64,000 nt of DNA from Leptidea sinapis (GCF_905404315.1 NC_066265.1:275501-339500); one strand, 5' to 3'. Positions 32,229 through 44,010 are shown, counted from the stretch's first letter. The notes: generated by a model from the letters alone, not told the origin. Numbers and translations are program-made.

Positions 32229-32430
32229 CAGTAGAGCCTCGATAATCCGTACTCAGGCTAATCCGAATGTCGCTATAATCCGAACTGCATACCCCACCCC
32301 ACTTCCTCGCCTTCGCCTCGCTGCTATGTTGTTTATTAATTAGTCTGCAGTTACGACTGCCACGTTGCGCGTCCATTCCACGTTTTTCTGCTCTGTACTC
32401 GTGCGCGGCGTGTTTTTTGAGGTTATAAAG

Positions 32431-34010
32431 ATGGTTCCAACACCAAAACGCAAACATAAAACTTTGACTATAGCCGAAAAGTGCACCATACTAGACAGTT
32501 TAAAGGACGGAGTGTCGGCAACTTCTCTTGCTTGTAAGTATGGCGTTGGAAAATCAACAATTACAGACCTCAAGAAAAATGAGCAAAAATTGAGATCTTT
32601 TATAGCTAAAACTGAGAAAGGACCAGGGTTCAGAAAAACTCTAAAATTACCAGAGAATCCAGTGCTAGAAGAAGCACTGTGTTTTTAGAACAAAGACGAC
32701 GCCACATTCCATTGTCTGGTGAGGTCGTAATGGAAAAAGCGAGATTCTTCCATAAAAAACTAACAGGTTCGGATTTTTCTGCAAGTAGAGGATGGCTTGA
32801 TAATTTTAAAAAACGTCATGGCATACGTCAGCTGAAAGTGTCAGGTGAGAAAGTCTCTAGCAATACGGAAGCTGTTCAACCATTCCAAGAAAAATTCCTA
32901 AACGAGATAAAAGAAAAGAACCTTTGCCCTGAACAAATTTACAATGCCGACGAATCAGGATTGTTTTGGAAGGTTCTGCCGGACAAAACTTTAGCCTCTT
33001 CTGCTGAAACTAGCGCTCCTGGGTCGAAAGTGTCTAAAGAGCGAATAACTTTTATGCCTTGCGCAAACTCTACAGGGAATCACAAATTACCATTGCTAGT
33101 TGTGGGGAAGGCAAAAAAGCCAAGATCTTTTGGATCTGTAAAATTACCAGTGCATTATGAAGGGCAGAGGCGTGCTTGGGTAACCAGAGATATTTTTCTC
33201 GAGTGGTTTAGAGGCCATTTTGTTCCTGAAGTCAAACGCCATTTAAAAAAAATGGGACTGCCACAAAAAGCATTGCTACTCTTAGACAATGCCCCTGGAC
33301 ATCCAAATGCTGAAGATTTGACAACAGAAGACGGCAACTTCTCTGTACTGTACATGCCTCCAAATTGTACGCCTTTGATCCAACCTATGGATCAAAACGT
33401 AATCCAAAATGTCAAGATAAATTACAAAAAGAAACTCCTGATTCAAATGTTCGTGCAGCAAGAAGCCGATGAGGCTTTAACCTTGCATGATGTTATAAAA
33501 AGCGTCACAATTAAAGACGCCATTTTTTCGCTAGCGCAATGTTGGGATCATGTATCATCGTCTCTTATCGAAAAATCTTGGAAGCCTCTTTGGCCTGAAA
33601 AAATAAATTCAACAGAAGATAGATCAGAAGAAAATGATGACTTCGACGTAGAAGACGATCTCCCGCTCAGTCTTTTACGTAATCGTGGTTATACAGAAGA
33701 AACCATTTCCACTTTCTTGTCCATGAGTGAAGAGGAGAATTGCACAGATCCTATAACTGATGATGAGATCATAACCCAAATAACGCAAGAGAATGACGAG
33801 TCTTTAGCTGAAGATTATTTTGCTTCAAATGTCAAGAAAATTACTCATTTACAAGCCATATCATCTTTGAACACTTGCTTGGAGTGGGCTGAAGAAAATG
33901 ACCTATCCTTATCGGAAAAGATGATGCTACGTAACTTGAGGGACAAAGCTTTTTTCTGGTCCATCAACAGGACTCGCCAAACTAAAATAGATCAATTTAT
34001 GACTAAATAG
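32431..34010 (+). pseudogene. pogo/Tigger transposase, one frameshift
   Basis: From ATG 32431 the N-terminal CENP-B-like helix-turn-helix reads KRKHKTLTIAEKCTILDSL. The frame breaks at a TGTTTTTAG near 32680-32688, and the reading continues in another frame to 34010. The second part holds the DDD triad: Asp in YNADESGLF, in LLLDNAPGHP and in LIQPMDQN, with about 34 residues between the last two, plus the CENP-B DNA-binding half (SRGWLDNFKKRHGI). Such proteins cut and paste the element at TA sites. No other stop is seen, so the loss is recent, or a sequencing error in the T run is possible. Confidence 0.9.
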
Positions 34011-34057
34011 ACAATTTACACCTTACGTATTTTATGGTACCTAATTATTATGTAAAT

Positions 34058-34174
34058 GTACGGTAAGCAACGAGCCGGGCTTTTTATTTGCATTACGACT
34101 GTAGTCCTTACGCTGCTTGTAATAAGAGCGTTCCCAAGGTCAATATGTAAAGCCCAGCTCGTTGCTTACTGTAC
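34058..34174. mobile_element. short hairpin element nested in the pogo 3' region
   Basis: GTACGGTAAGCAACGAGC at the left is repeated inverted at the right (GCTCGTTGCTTACTGTAC), giving 26-bp arms with two mismatches across 117 bp. It has no coding capacity; MITE-like. Confidence 0.6.
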
Positions 34175-34315
34175 CTCTTAAACTATGTATATAATTAAAC
34201 ACTATTTTAAGAATAAAAATGTTTTTTTTTCTCCTTACATACTATAATCCGAACGCTTCGTGAGTCCGAACAGGGGTTAGTTTTTGCTAGTTCGGATTAT
34301 CAAGGCTCTACTGTA

Positions 34316-35560
34316 TATGCAAAGTGACGCAACAAAAATACTCAAATGTCAAAAACAGAAAGGCTTACACGAGTAAGTAAAAAAAGGAAAAAAAAAGTAA
34401 ATTAATACTTATAAACACAAGAGTTATTGACTATAGAAGATGCATCAATCCATCTATATCGTAAATAAATAGAGGCATTATGTGAGCATTTCATAAAATA
34501 AATAATAACTGTAACTTTAAAGGAAATAATATTTAAAAAAAACACATCAAGCAGACCTCCCGGTAACAAGATCATCCGGCCACCACGAGTAGCACCCGTT
34601 CACGAGCATGACGCATGGACCAGCCATCGCCTCCCTCGACCATATTTTAGGGAAGGGAACAACCGCCCTACGTCGCCACCACAAGCAGAGGCATTAAAGC
34701 GAGCATGACGATGCCTGTCACGAGAAATCTACCGAATAACAAAACAATGTTCATCTACATATTATGCAATACTTACTAAATGCCTTTACTTACAATTTTG
34801 TTTCAATTTACATAACTCATAATTATAATTATTATTCTTATTAAAATTGATTAAAAAACAGAAACAATATTAATATTTAAATTATATAACTATAATGACA
34901 TTTATCAAACTAAGACAGACATGTAACAGACCAGCAGCTCAGTCCAAGTCAAGGGTTCTTTAGATCCAGATATTTTATAGTATACAACTTTTTCTTTAGC
35001 ACTGATTTATATTCATTTATGGTAAGTTCTGAATGTCAATAGGGACCTTATTATAAAAACGTATACACAGACCTCTGAATGAATTTGTGACTTTTTGAAG
35101 TCGACTTACATGAACAGCAACCCTATCTCTATTTCTAGTATTGACATTGATATTGCGAGCTGTTTCTGCCGTGTTCGAAGTACCTATTACAATAAAACGG
35201 AAATTTCATACTTAAACGTTAACCACTATTATTGTTATTACACTGTAATTATATTATGGTCTTACGGTTATTATTCAATGTCGACATTTTTACATACGTT
35301 TTATAATAATTATATTTGGGTGCCCATTGAGTTTAAAGTGGACTGTATTTATAAAAGGACCCACTCGGGGAGTACCAGCTATTCCCTTTACTCCAATGAT
35401 TCCTGTTCTGTTCAGCCCACTTTAAATTACCTGGTGCAACCATATTTGTGGTTCATCGAGCCCGATTTGAGGCTTTTAGAATTTTATAGTTTAGGTTATG
35501 TACCTACCGCATTAAATCATACCGCGTTACAGCCAGTTAGCAGCAATTATTCCGTATAAA
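34316..35560 (-). repeat. CR1-type LINE relic, right part
   Basis: It continues the relic with 'gcagacctcccggtaacaag' and 'gaagggaacaaccgcc', then loses similarity to anything I know by about 35100. A 154-codon + strand open frame (35095-35559) shows no protein-like signature and is not called. Confidence 0.5.
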
Positions 35561-35836
35561 ACATTATAACCGCCCTATAATAGGGTACCTTGATTAGGTC
35601 TCAATTTGTGAATTAAATAAGTTTATTTGATTTATTATAGTTTTCTGTTAAAGTTACAACTGCGTGCATAAGTATTTGCAATACTATATATTACACTTCC
35701 CGCCGTGTTAATTGTAGCACGTATCCCAGCAAAATATTACTTATATAGTTTATAGTTAATCTAATAAAATAGTAATTACATAAATTGATATTAAATAATA
35801 ACTTATTGCAATTTGCATTTGAAGTTTCATGTATAA
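35561..35836. other. AT-rich intron sequence
   Basis: Nothing recognised. Confidence 0.4.
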
Positions 35837-36172
35837 TCTATACTAATATTATAAAGCTGCAGTGTTTGTTTGTTTGAACGCGCTAATCTCTGGTACTACT
35901 GGTTCGATTTGAATGATTCTTTCAGTGTTGGGTAGTCCATTTATCGAGGAAGGCTATGTTTTTTTTTTTCAAAATTAGGGATCCGTAATAAAATTGCTAT
36001 TTTGTAACACAAGGTGTAAAATCGAAAACCTATTTTTGCGTGCGCTGCAAAAACTATTGACAATAGAACAAAATGATGTACAGGCTATAATATAGGCAAT
36101 ATTTTATTACTTATAAAACTATCGCGTGAATTATACTTTATATGGCAAAACAACGTTTGCCGGGTCAGCTAG
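35837..36172 (+). mobile_element. non-autonomous Helitron (Lep1-like)
   Basis: It begins TCTATACTAATATTATAAAG and ends GCCGGGTCAGCTAG. It is inserted between A and T, as Helitrons are, with no target duplication. It contains the 'gaacgcgctaatctctgg' and 'ccatttatcgaggaaggcta' blocks common to lepidopteran Helitrons. It has no Rep/helicase coding. Confidence 0.85.
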
Positions 36173-36288
36173 TAAGTAATAAAGATTAAAAGGAACATAC
36201 TTAATTTCGTCGCATTCTCTTTATTAGTTACCTTCAAGTTTGTTTGTATTATTTTCTTACGATTATAAACAATGCTACCTAAGAAAGT

Positions 36289-36511
36289 AAATCTTTGGAT
36301 TCTAAAGGCGAGATAGATTCGGAATTGGTCATACTACAAGCTGAACGCGAAGTTAGCTTTCAAATAGTACAAAATATATTCGATTTATCACAGAAAAGTA
36401 TTAATATTGATATCGTCGCTAAGAAAAGGTTCCTAGATGAATCCGCGAATATTGACGAACTTCGTAATGAGTTTAGAGAAACATTAATAGTTATATATGC
36501 AACTGTTGTGT
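36289..36511 (+). pseudogene. BEL/Pao-type gag fragment, part 1
   Basis: SELVILQAEREVSFQIVQNI and FLDESANIDELRNEFRETL are readable. The wording matches gag regions of insect BEL/Pao LTR retrotransposons as I recall them. The reading is cut off by the element that follows. Confidence 0.6.
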
Positions 36512-38852
36512 AATAAGGGGTATTCAAACACGAATGTGGGTTTATCACACGAGACGAAGCCGAGTGTTATAATAGTATCACATGAGTGTTTTAATACCTA
36601 ATTATTAACTTGACGACTTTATCTACACCCATAATATGAATCCTCTAAAAGATTCTGAAACAGTTAGCTTACTGCTAACAATAAAACAGCCAATCCTAGT
36701 ATTAACCTAATATCATTCATTACTGATTATATACAAATAAACTAAGTGTTAATGAAATAATTATTTATTTTAGTAGTAATTTACATTGGAGCGTTTAAAA
36801 TACCCGGCGGTGTACAAAACGTGAAACCCTCATTTTTGTAAACAAAACAATAAAAATGGCGGGAATTCGAATAACCTACATTTTTTTTTCGGCTCGCGAC
36901 GTTTCGGTAATGTGGAACGCGCGTAATTGAAAATGTTTTTTTTTTTTAATTCATACAGATACCACGCATCGAGCAATTAGAATGTGGCTGTCTGTTGAAA
37001 CTTAGCGCATGAAGGGATCGAAAAAACAAAGGAATTTGTTGTTATGAAATTCAGTACGGTAGGGAATGGCGTTCACTTAAGGAAAACATGGTTTATTTTT
37101 CAAATTAATTGTTATAAATCAAAATTAAGCAAAGTAACAAAATCTTTAGCTATCGAGTTATCACCAATCTAACAACAAAAGCATATATCTTTAACCTATT
37201 AGCAGTAGAAAAACATTTAAAAAAAAATGTTTGAGCGGCATTCCCCCTGACTGTGGGTAATGCCGCTCAGGGTACGGGGTAATAACGCTCAAACATGTTT
37301 TATCGACTTTTATAAGAAAGATTTTAATTTAAGAAATATTTATGAGATCAAGCTTTTACAATAAAGAAATCTGTATCACCAAAGTCTTCGATATCAAATT
37401 AACTTCAATTATTATAATATAATATAATAATAATTATTGTTAGAGGTAGTTCAAATTAGAAATAGAAAAATTTTATTTTTGGACACATCAATGACAGAGA
37501 TATCCCTCTGGCGAATCCCACTCTGAATAATATATAGCATGACACCAAAGCCCGTAAATGGTGGTACAGAGATACGTTTTATTTTATACGTTATTTGTTT
37601 TCCAAATTCTTAGCTAATAATAAATTTGTTATAATTTTCATCATTGACCATAATTTCGTCATTACTGTCATCGTCTCAAAGGTGCTCTTCAACTTTACTT
37701 TTTGAAGAACTATCTTGTGAAAATTTTCTCTTTTAAGACTTTTGTTTAATATGTTTGTTCTTCTTTGCTTTGACAACTATTTTTGGTATTAATTTATCAT
37801 CCTTTCTGGTCTTATTGAGTTTTGTTTTTTTTTCTTTGTGTTATCCTCTAAAATAATTTCATAGGAGTCGCAGTTAATATGGTAGCATTGGTTGGTGCAA
37901 GGAAAGACTTATTTGACCTGGCTAAGAAGATGGTGTAACAGTTGGTATTGCTGCTATAGTAGAAAACGATACCGGAGTTCTTTACTCATCATCAAGTTCT
38001 TGGGCACAAGCTATAGCCGAAACAGATTCAGAGCATTGATCCTTCTTTGATGGTCCATAAATTATGGCCATACCATCAGAAAAGATGCGCCTTTTGAACA
38101 TTTGACTCTTGGTCTTCAGCGATTTGATCCGTTTCTTGGGCTATCAGCGACGCTGCCATAAAATTCAATGAGTAAATTCCCGAGGCTCTAAATCCAGATT
38201 CTACTTTACTTATATTCGCAACTAGTACGTATACTTTATAGAAAAGACCTGTAACATCATATCATATCTACAACGATAAAAAAAATAAGTTAATAATTGC
38301 GCTCAGGTGACCGGTATAACCCTAAATGGTCGTTTTGTAATTAATTTAAAATTAAAAAAAATAGGCACCCAATAGTTTAAAATTGATTGCATTATCACAA
38401 AATAGAATAGTTTTATGTCAGAAAGGTAAAATTAATAATTAATAAAGCATTAAACTTTTTGACTTACAAAAAACACCGAACCAAAATTTAGATCAGCAAG
38501 GCCGCAAATGCAGAAACGCACTTCACGGTAGCATGACGCGAGTTGGTTGTCCGTTTGCACCGCTGTCTGTTAGAGACCCTCTTCCCTCGTGCTTCACGGG
38601 ACGTGCCATGTTGCTACGTTGCAATTTAACAGAGTTACAGAGGTGAGCGCCATTACCCAGTAAGCGCTATTCCCCCTCCCTACCTAATATTATATATAGG
38701 ATAATATTACAACACTCATTTGGATGATGTAATGGTTATTAGGACATTTGGTGTTTTAATGTTGGCAATAAGCTAACTGTTTCTGAATCTTTAATAGAGG
38801 ATTTAAAGCATGGATGTAGAAAAAGAAATATAACACCCGCTTATTATATTAA
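36512..38852. mobile_element. unclassified 2.3-kb inverted-repeat element inside BEL gag
   Basis: The left end 'taataaggggtattcaaac' and right end 'aacacccgcttatta' are related as inverted repeats. Inner arms match clearly ('gattctgaaacagttagctta' at 36654-36674 against an inverted counterpart near 38773-38793). No transposase could be read on either strand. The arms have diverged, so it is an old, probably non-autonomous DNA transposon. It interrupts BEL/Pao gag, whose second part resumes directly after it. Confidence 0.6.
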
Positions 38853-38861
38853 CGCCTTCCG

Positions 38862-39093
38862 CAAAGCCTGACTATAATAGTCTAGTAGCATTAGAATCTT
38901 TATATGTATAGTCGCGTAAAAAGATACGCAAACGATACAATCCATCAATACGCAGTGCAATCGAGCGTCGTGTCGGGTTCTTATGATAATGTGAACGTTA
39001 TACATAAGTCTAGACCTAAGTTAGCGCCTATAGAATTACCAACCTTCTCAGGTGATATTTGCGACATTCCTTTGTTTTATAATAGTGCATGAC
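38862..39093 (+). pseudogene. BEL/Pao-type gag fragment, part 2
   Basis: AKPDYNSLVALESLY, then in another frame SRVKRYANDTIHQYAVQSSV and PKLAPIELPTFSGDI. The PIELPTFSGD motif is typical of BEL/Pao gag. A stop and a frameshift near 38907 disable it. Confidence 0.65.
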
Positions 39094-39865
39094 AATCCGT
39101 TGGAACAGGAATCATTGGAGTAAAGGTAATAGCCGGTACTCACATCTTCTGCAAGATCCTGGGTACTTCGAGATTCGCCTCAGCGTACTGGCAAACCTCA
39201 ATTTAAATTTCGCGGGACACTTAACGAAGAAATCACTATGATCTCACGGCGGCAAATCTACAGGAATACTAGGATAGGAGGATCCTGGATGTGTAATTAA
39301 AATGTTGCGGCTGCTCAACTTTCGCGTGCTACTTGATGGAATATCTGTTACGCCATACGACCATAGATGTCGCGGCTTGCCGTTTATTCTTAACTTGTAC
39401 CGGCTAAGATGCTAGGATAAAGGTGTAAGGGGTTAAGGAAAAGGTTGTGTCTTATTTGGACAACTGGCGTTACTAGTATTCGTAATAACATAGTTACTAT
39501 ACTTTCTTACTTTCTTTACTATTCTTCCATTTAAATTTTCCCCAATATAATTTATTTGACTGTTGTCACCATCATTGGAAAATTTTAAATAGTTACGTGT
39601 TTTTTAACTTAAGCACAGAGTAGAGATAGATAGTTAATTTGAGAACAATTATGTTGGTTGGATTAAAACCCGGATAATGTAGTGGCAATTGAAAAGTGGT
39701 AGTTATAAGTATAAACATGTTTCTCCATAATTTAATCAATGTGAAATTATAAATAATATCTTTATGGTTTTACTATGTCACATGGGTGCATTACTATTGG
39801 TTTGTTATCGATCTACAATATTAGTAGGTACATATACTGAGTTAATTATTTAATTTAATTTTCAG
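39094..39865. other. intron sequence after the gag remnant
   Basis: It may include more LTR-element remnant (near 39300-39430), but I could not define a repeat or tRNA-primer site. Confidence 0.3.
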
Positions 39866-40301
39866 AACAATAACGGATGACATGATCCACAAACAAACAG
39901 TAAATCAGGCTACAGACACGCGCAGCATTGAGGAGTTCATCCGACACTTGATTCAGAAAGAACTACAGTCCATAGCCCAGGACTTCTCTGAGACGGCGTC
40001 AGAAGCTTCGAGAAGAACCGATGAACTGACACACAAAGTCGTGAACGTTCTAGAAAGTAATGGAGAAAAAACGCCAGTAAAATGTTTCTCGAAAGTGAAG
40101 ATCAACGGTAACAATAAGCCGTTGGTGCAGATTACGTTCAGTCGCTCCGGTGAAAATACTTTACAAGTTCTGGATAACTGTGTCAACGTGACGGTATGTG
40201 ATAGCGGCAAGGACAAGATAAGTGTGTCTTTGGACGATACGGTCTCCGAGGAGGGTCATGTTCATGCTCTGAAGAGATGCCAAGCTTTCAATGCTATTCA
40301 G
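39866..40301 (+). CDS. host gene exon 7
   Basis: Acceptor 'ttaattttcag' precedes and donor 'gtaatc' follows. The first A completes the TC codon from 16521 and the exon ends in phase 0. It encodes 145 residues: a helical part (SIEEFIRHLIQKELQSIA and on), then a beta-like part with KVKINGNNKPLVQITFSRSG and NTLQVLDNCVNVTVCDSG. Of the visible exons this looks the most like a folded domain. No family recognised. Confidence 0.85.
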
Positions 40302-40446
40302 GTAATCACAGTATATATTTACTGGACAATGTACATTTGAGATGAAATTTGAAAAAAAAAAAACAACTCCTTTTTTTTAAACTCTGCATAGAAACATAAC
40401 GACTCCTTACAAAACTAATTGTAGAGTTTTTTCAGTATGCTCTATC

Positions 40447-40565
40447 GCCAACGTCCATACCACGTTGCATACACCGGTTCTCGTCCGATCACCGAAGTTA
40501 AGCAACGTCGGGCGCGGTCAGTACTTAGATGGGTGACCGCTTGGGAACACCGCGTGATGTTGGCT
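40447..40565 (+). rRNA. 5S rRNA gene C1
   Basis: C for A at 40468. Flanking array spacer upstream is reduced to 'tctatc'. Confidence 0.95.
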
Positions 40566-40648
40566 TTTTGTTCAATCAACTCTTATTTTATTTTGGTTTA
40601 GTTAATTGGTGTTAATATTATTGGTTGATAATGTTCGAACGGTCTATC

Positions 40649-40767
40649 GCCAACGTCCATACCACGTTGAATACACCGGTTCTCGTCCGATCACCGAAGT
40701 TAAGCAACGTCGGGCGCGGTCAGTACTTAGATGGGTGACCGCTTGGGAACACCGCGTGATGTTGGCT
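40649..40767 (+). rRNA. 5S rRNA gene C2
   Basis: Consensus body; downstream 'ttcaatta' variant. Confidence 0.97.
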
Positions 40768-40850
40768 TTTTGTTCAATTAACTCTTATTTTATTTTGGTT
40801 TAGTTAATTGGTGTTAATATTATTGGTTGATAATGTTCGAACGGTCTATC

Positions 40851-40969
40851 GCCAACGTCCATACCACGTTGAATACACCGGTTCTCGTCCGATCACCGAA
40901 GTTAAGCAACGTCGGGCGCGGTCAGTACTTAGATGGGTGACCGCTTGGGAACACCGCGTGATGTTGGCT
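40851..40969 (+). rRNA. 5S rRNA gene C3
   Basis: Consensus body. Confidence 0.97.
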
Positions 40970-41052
40970 TTTTGTTCATTTAACTCTTATTTTATTTTGG
41001 TTTAGTTAATTGGTGTTAATATTATTGGTTGATAATGTTCGAACGGTCTATC

Positions 41053-41171
41053 GCCAACGTCCATACCACGTTGAATACACCGGTTCTCGTCCGATCACCG
41101 AAGTTAAGCAACGTCGGGCGCGGTCAGTACTTAGATGGGTGACCGCTTGGGAACACCGCGTGATGTTGGCT
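41053..41171 (+). rRNA. 5S rRNA gene C4
   Basis: Consensus body; followed by a 206-bp-type spacer. Confidence 0.97.
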
Positions 41172-41258
41172 TTTTGTTCATTTAACTCTTATTTTATTTT
41201 GGTTTAGTTAATTAATTGGTGTTAATATTATTGGTTGATAATGTTCGAACGGTCTATC

Positions 41259-41377
41259 GCCAACGTCCATACCACGTTGAATACACCGGTTCTCGTCCGA
41301 TCACCGAAGTTAAGCAACGTCGGGCGCGGTCAGTACTTAGATGGGTGACCGCTTGGGAACACCGCGTGATGTTGGCT
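41259..41377 (+). rRNA. 5S rRNA gene C5
   Basis: Consensus body. Confidence 0.97.
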
Positions 41378-41460
41378 TTTTGTTCATTTAACTCTTATTT
41401 TATTTTGGTTTAGTTAATTGGTGTTAATATTATTGGTTGATAATGTTCGAACGGTCTATC

Positions 41461-41579
41461 GCCAACGTCCATACCACGTTGAATACACCGGTTCTCGTCC
41501 GATCACCGAAGTTAAGCAACGTCGGGCGCGGTCAGTACTTAGATGGGTGACCGCTTGGGAACACCGCGTGATGTTGGCT
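41461..41579 (+). rRNA. 5S rRNA gene C6
   Basis: Consensus body; partner of 44011 at +2,550. Confidence 0.97.
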
Positions 41580-41662
41580 TTTTGTTCATTTAACTCTTAT
41601 TTTATTTTGGTTTAGTTAATTGGTGTTAATAGTATTGGTTGATAATGTTCGAACGGTCTATC

Positions 41663-41781
41663 GCCAACGTCCATACCACGTTGAATACACCGGTTCTCGT
41701 CCGATCACCGAAGTTAAGCAACGTCGGGCGCGGTCAGTACTTAGATGGGTGACCGCTTGGGAACACCGCGTGATGTTGGCT
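41663..41781 (+). rRNA. 5S rRNA gene C7
   Basis: Preceded by the spacer variant 'taatagtatt', shared only with the gene at 44213. Confidence 0.97.
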
Positions 41782-41868
41782 TTTTGTTCATTTAACTCTT
41801 ATTTTATTTTGGTTTAGTTAATTAATTGGTGTTAATATTATTGGTTGATAATGTTCGAACGGTCTATC

Positions 41869-41987
41869 GCCAACGTCCATACCACGTTGAATACACCGGT
41901 TCTCGTCCGATCACCGAAGTTAAGCAACGTCGGGCGCGGTCAGTACTTAGATGGGTGACCGCTTGGGAACACCGCGTGATGTTGGCT
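41869..41987 (+). rRNA. 5S rRNA gene C8
   Basis: Preceded by a 206-bp-type spacer, as is its partner at 44419. Confidence 0.97.
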
Positions 41988-42070
41988 TTTTGTTCATTTA
42001 ACTCTTATTTTATTTTGGTTTAGTTAATTGGTGTTAATATTATTGGTTGATAATGTTCGAACGGTCTATC

Positions 42071-42189
42071 GCCAACGTCCATACCACGTTGAATACACCG
42101 GTTCTCGTCCGATCACCGAAGTTAAGCAACGTCGGGCGCGGTCAGTACTTAGATGGGTGACCGCTTGGGAACACCGCGTGATGTTGGCT
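42071..42189 (+). rRNA. 5S rRNA gene C9
   Basis: Last gene before the first non-5S block. Confidence 0.97.
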
Positions 42190-42250
42190 TTTTGTTCATT
42201 TAACTCTTATTTTATTTTGGTTTAGTTAATTGGTGTTAATATTATTGGTT

Positions 42251-43295
42251 ATTATCGCAACTTTTATTATTGCAAAATAAACTAATTTTCATAAGTGACG
42301 CTAGGTGGCCGACAGAAAAATACGATGCAAATTGTTGCCTTATTTATAATATCATAAAGTCTATGTTTATTTAAATGAGAAAAATTAGCATTTATATTAT
42401 TAAACCTGAGAAATATTGATCAAATTTGCTATTTATGACTTAAGCAGTAGCTATTCACTTGCACGATAAATTAGCATTTAATTTTCCAAGTCTTCAATGA
42501 ATTAGGTAAAACATATAAGTACATTAATAATTTGAAATTATAACGAATGTTTTTTTCTCTGTTCAACTTCAGTGTTACTCAATTAGTCATAATTTTGTAT
42601 AGCGGGGCCGTGTCGAACATTATTGTGTCGAACAATATTTTTGGTTTTTAGTTTCATTTCGGTAATTAAATTAATTCTCTATTTTTCTTATACCAAAGTA
42701 GTTGATTAGTATTAGTTATTAGTGTTCAGTGTACAAAAAATTTAAAATATTAAAATAACTCTAAATATAATATTTAGGTCTAGGTTTAGTGTAAGAAAAA
42801 CTTATTTATTATTATGGTGGAACGACGACGTACTGCTGCTATATGGGACTATTTTTTGAGGAGTTAGAACAAAAGTGCTGTTTGCAACTTGTGCAGCAAG
42901 AGTTTGTCATTCAATCTATCAGTCCTAAGCCTGTTTTAAGTATGGAGGAAAATTCATTGATTGATGTGACCTTTTTAAATTTAACACGTCGTACCTAGTT
43001 TAGTGACCTGTCTAACACCCAGTAACTAACTGATTCATAAATACCAAAAAAAATGCAGATTGTTTAATATTCTAATTAATAGTAACTAACTGCTAACATA
43101 AATAAAATGTTGTACTAATGTTAAATTAACAAATGGTGAAATTTAACTAAGCAGAAAAACATAACGCTGTATAGTTACTTGTGAATTGTAATTTTTAACA
43201 GTGTTATAATAATTAGCGTTTTGCGTAACATGTTATTTTTTTTCGTATAAGCATTTTAACAAGTTAAGCAATATTAACGATTAACGTCACCTCTA
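42251..43295. repeat. 1,045-bp non-5S block, copy 1
   Basis: It begins inside a 5S spacer after 'attattggtt' and ends within a 5S gene at 'cttggg', replacing the intervening spacer and the first 93 or so bases of the gene. It is AT-rich and carries a BED-finger-like fragment. It appears identical to 44801-45845. Confidence 0.9.
42814..42939 (+). pseudogene. BED zinc-finger-like fragment (hAT-type), copy 1
   Basis: The reading MVERRRTAAIWDYFLRS is followed by a stop and then NKSAVCNLCSKSLSFN. The W-x2-F and C-x2-C spacing resemble the N-terminal BED finger of hAT transposases. The later zinc ligands are missing. Confidence 0.5.
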
Positions 43296-43321
43296 CTTGG
43301 GAACACCGCGTGATGTTGGCT
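43296..43321 (+). pseudogene. truncated 5S gene after block copy 1
   Basis: Only the last 25 bases of the 5S body remain, followed by the normal T run and spacer. Confidence 0.9.
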
Positions 43322-43404
43322 TTTTGTTCAGTTAACTCTTATTTTATTTTGGTTTAGTTAATTGGTGTTAATATTATTGGTTGATAATGTTCGAACGATC
43401 TATC

Positions 43405-43523
43405 GCCAACGTCCATACCACGTTGAATACACCGGTTCTCGTCCGATCACCGAAGTTAAGCAACGTCGGGCGCGGTCAGTACTTAGATGGGTGACCGCTT
43501 GGGAACACCGCGTGATGTTGGCT
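43405..43523 (+). rRNA. 5S rRNA gene C10
   Basis: 'gaacgatct' upstream and 'ttcagtta' downstream spacer type. Confidence 0.97.
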
Positions 43524-43606
43524 TTTTGTTCAGTTAACTCTTATTTTATTTTGGTTTAGTTAATTGGTGTTAATATTATTGGTTGATAATGTTCGAACGA
43601 TCTATC

Positions 43607-43725
43607 GCCAACGTCCATACCACGTTGAATACACCGGTTCTCGTCCGATCACCGAAGTTAAGCAACGTCGGGCGCGGTCAGTACTTAGATGGGTGACCGC
43701 TTGGGAACACCGCGTGATGTTGGCT
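43607..43725 (+). rRNA. 5S rRNA gene C11
   Basis: Same spacer type as C10. Confidence 0.97.
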
Positions 43726-43808
43726 TTTTGTTCAGTTAACTCTTATTTTATTTTGGTTTAGTTAATTGGTGTTAATATTATTGGTTGATAATGTTCGAAC
43801 GATCTATC

Positions 43809-43927
43809 GCCAACGTCCATACCACGTTGAATACACCGGTTCTCGTCCGATCACCGAAGTTAAGCAACGTCGGGCGCGGTCAGTACTTAGATGGGTGACC
43901 GCTTGGGAACACCGCGTGATGTTGGCT
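43809..43927 (+). rRNA. 5S rRNA gene C12 (hybrid unit)
   Basis: Upstream 'gaacgatct' but downstream 'ttcattta': the switch between spacer types falls in this gene. Confidence 0.97.
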
Positions 43928-44010
43928 TTTTGTTCATTTAACTCTTATTTTATTTTGGTTTAGTTAATTGGTGTTAATATTATTGGTTGATAATGTTCGA
44001 ACGGTCTATC

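Larger units (their letters stand above)
32229..34313 (+). mobile_element. pogo/Tigger-type DNA transposon
   Basis: The 2,085-bp element starts CAGTAGAGCCTCGATAATCC and ends with the inverse (with C/T and T/A differences). It is flanked by TA on both sides, as expected for the Tc1/mariner superfamily. Subterminal copies of 'taatccgaa' occur at both ends. It encodes one transposase broken by a single frameshift, and carries a nested hairpin element at 34058-34174. Confidence 0.92.

Noticed and set aside
32721..33355. Minus-strand open frames within the pogo transposase
   Set aside because: Shadows of the transposase reading.
35095..35559. 154-codon + strand open frame
   Set aside because: Tyr/Ser-rich with no protein-like pattern, in AT-rich repeat-derived DNA; no supporting signals.
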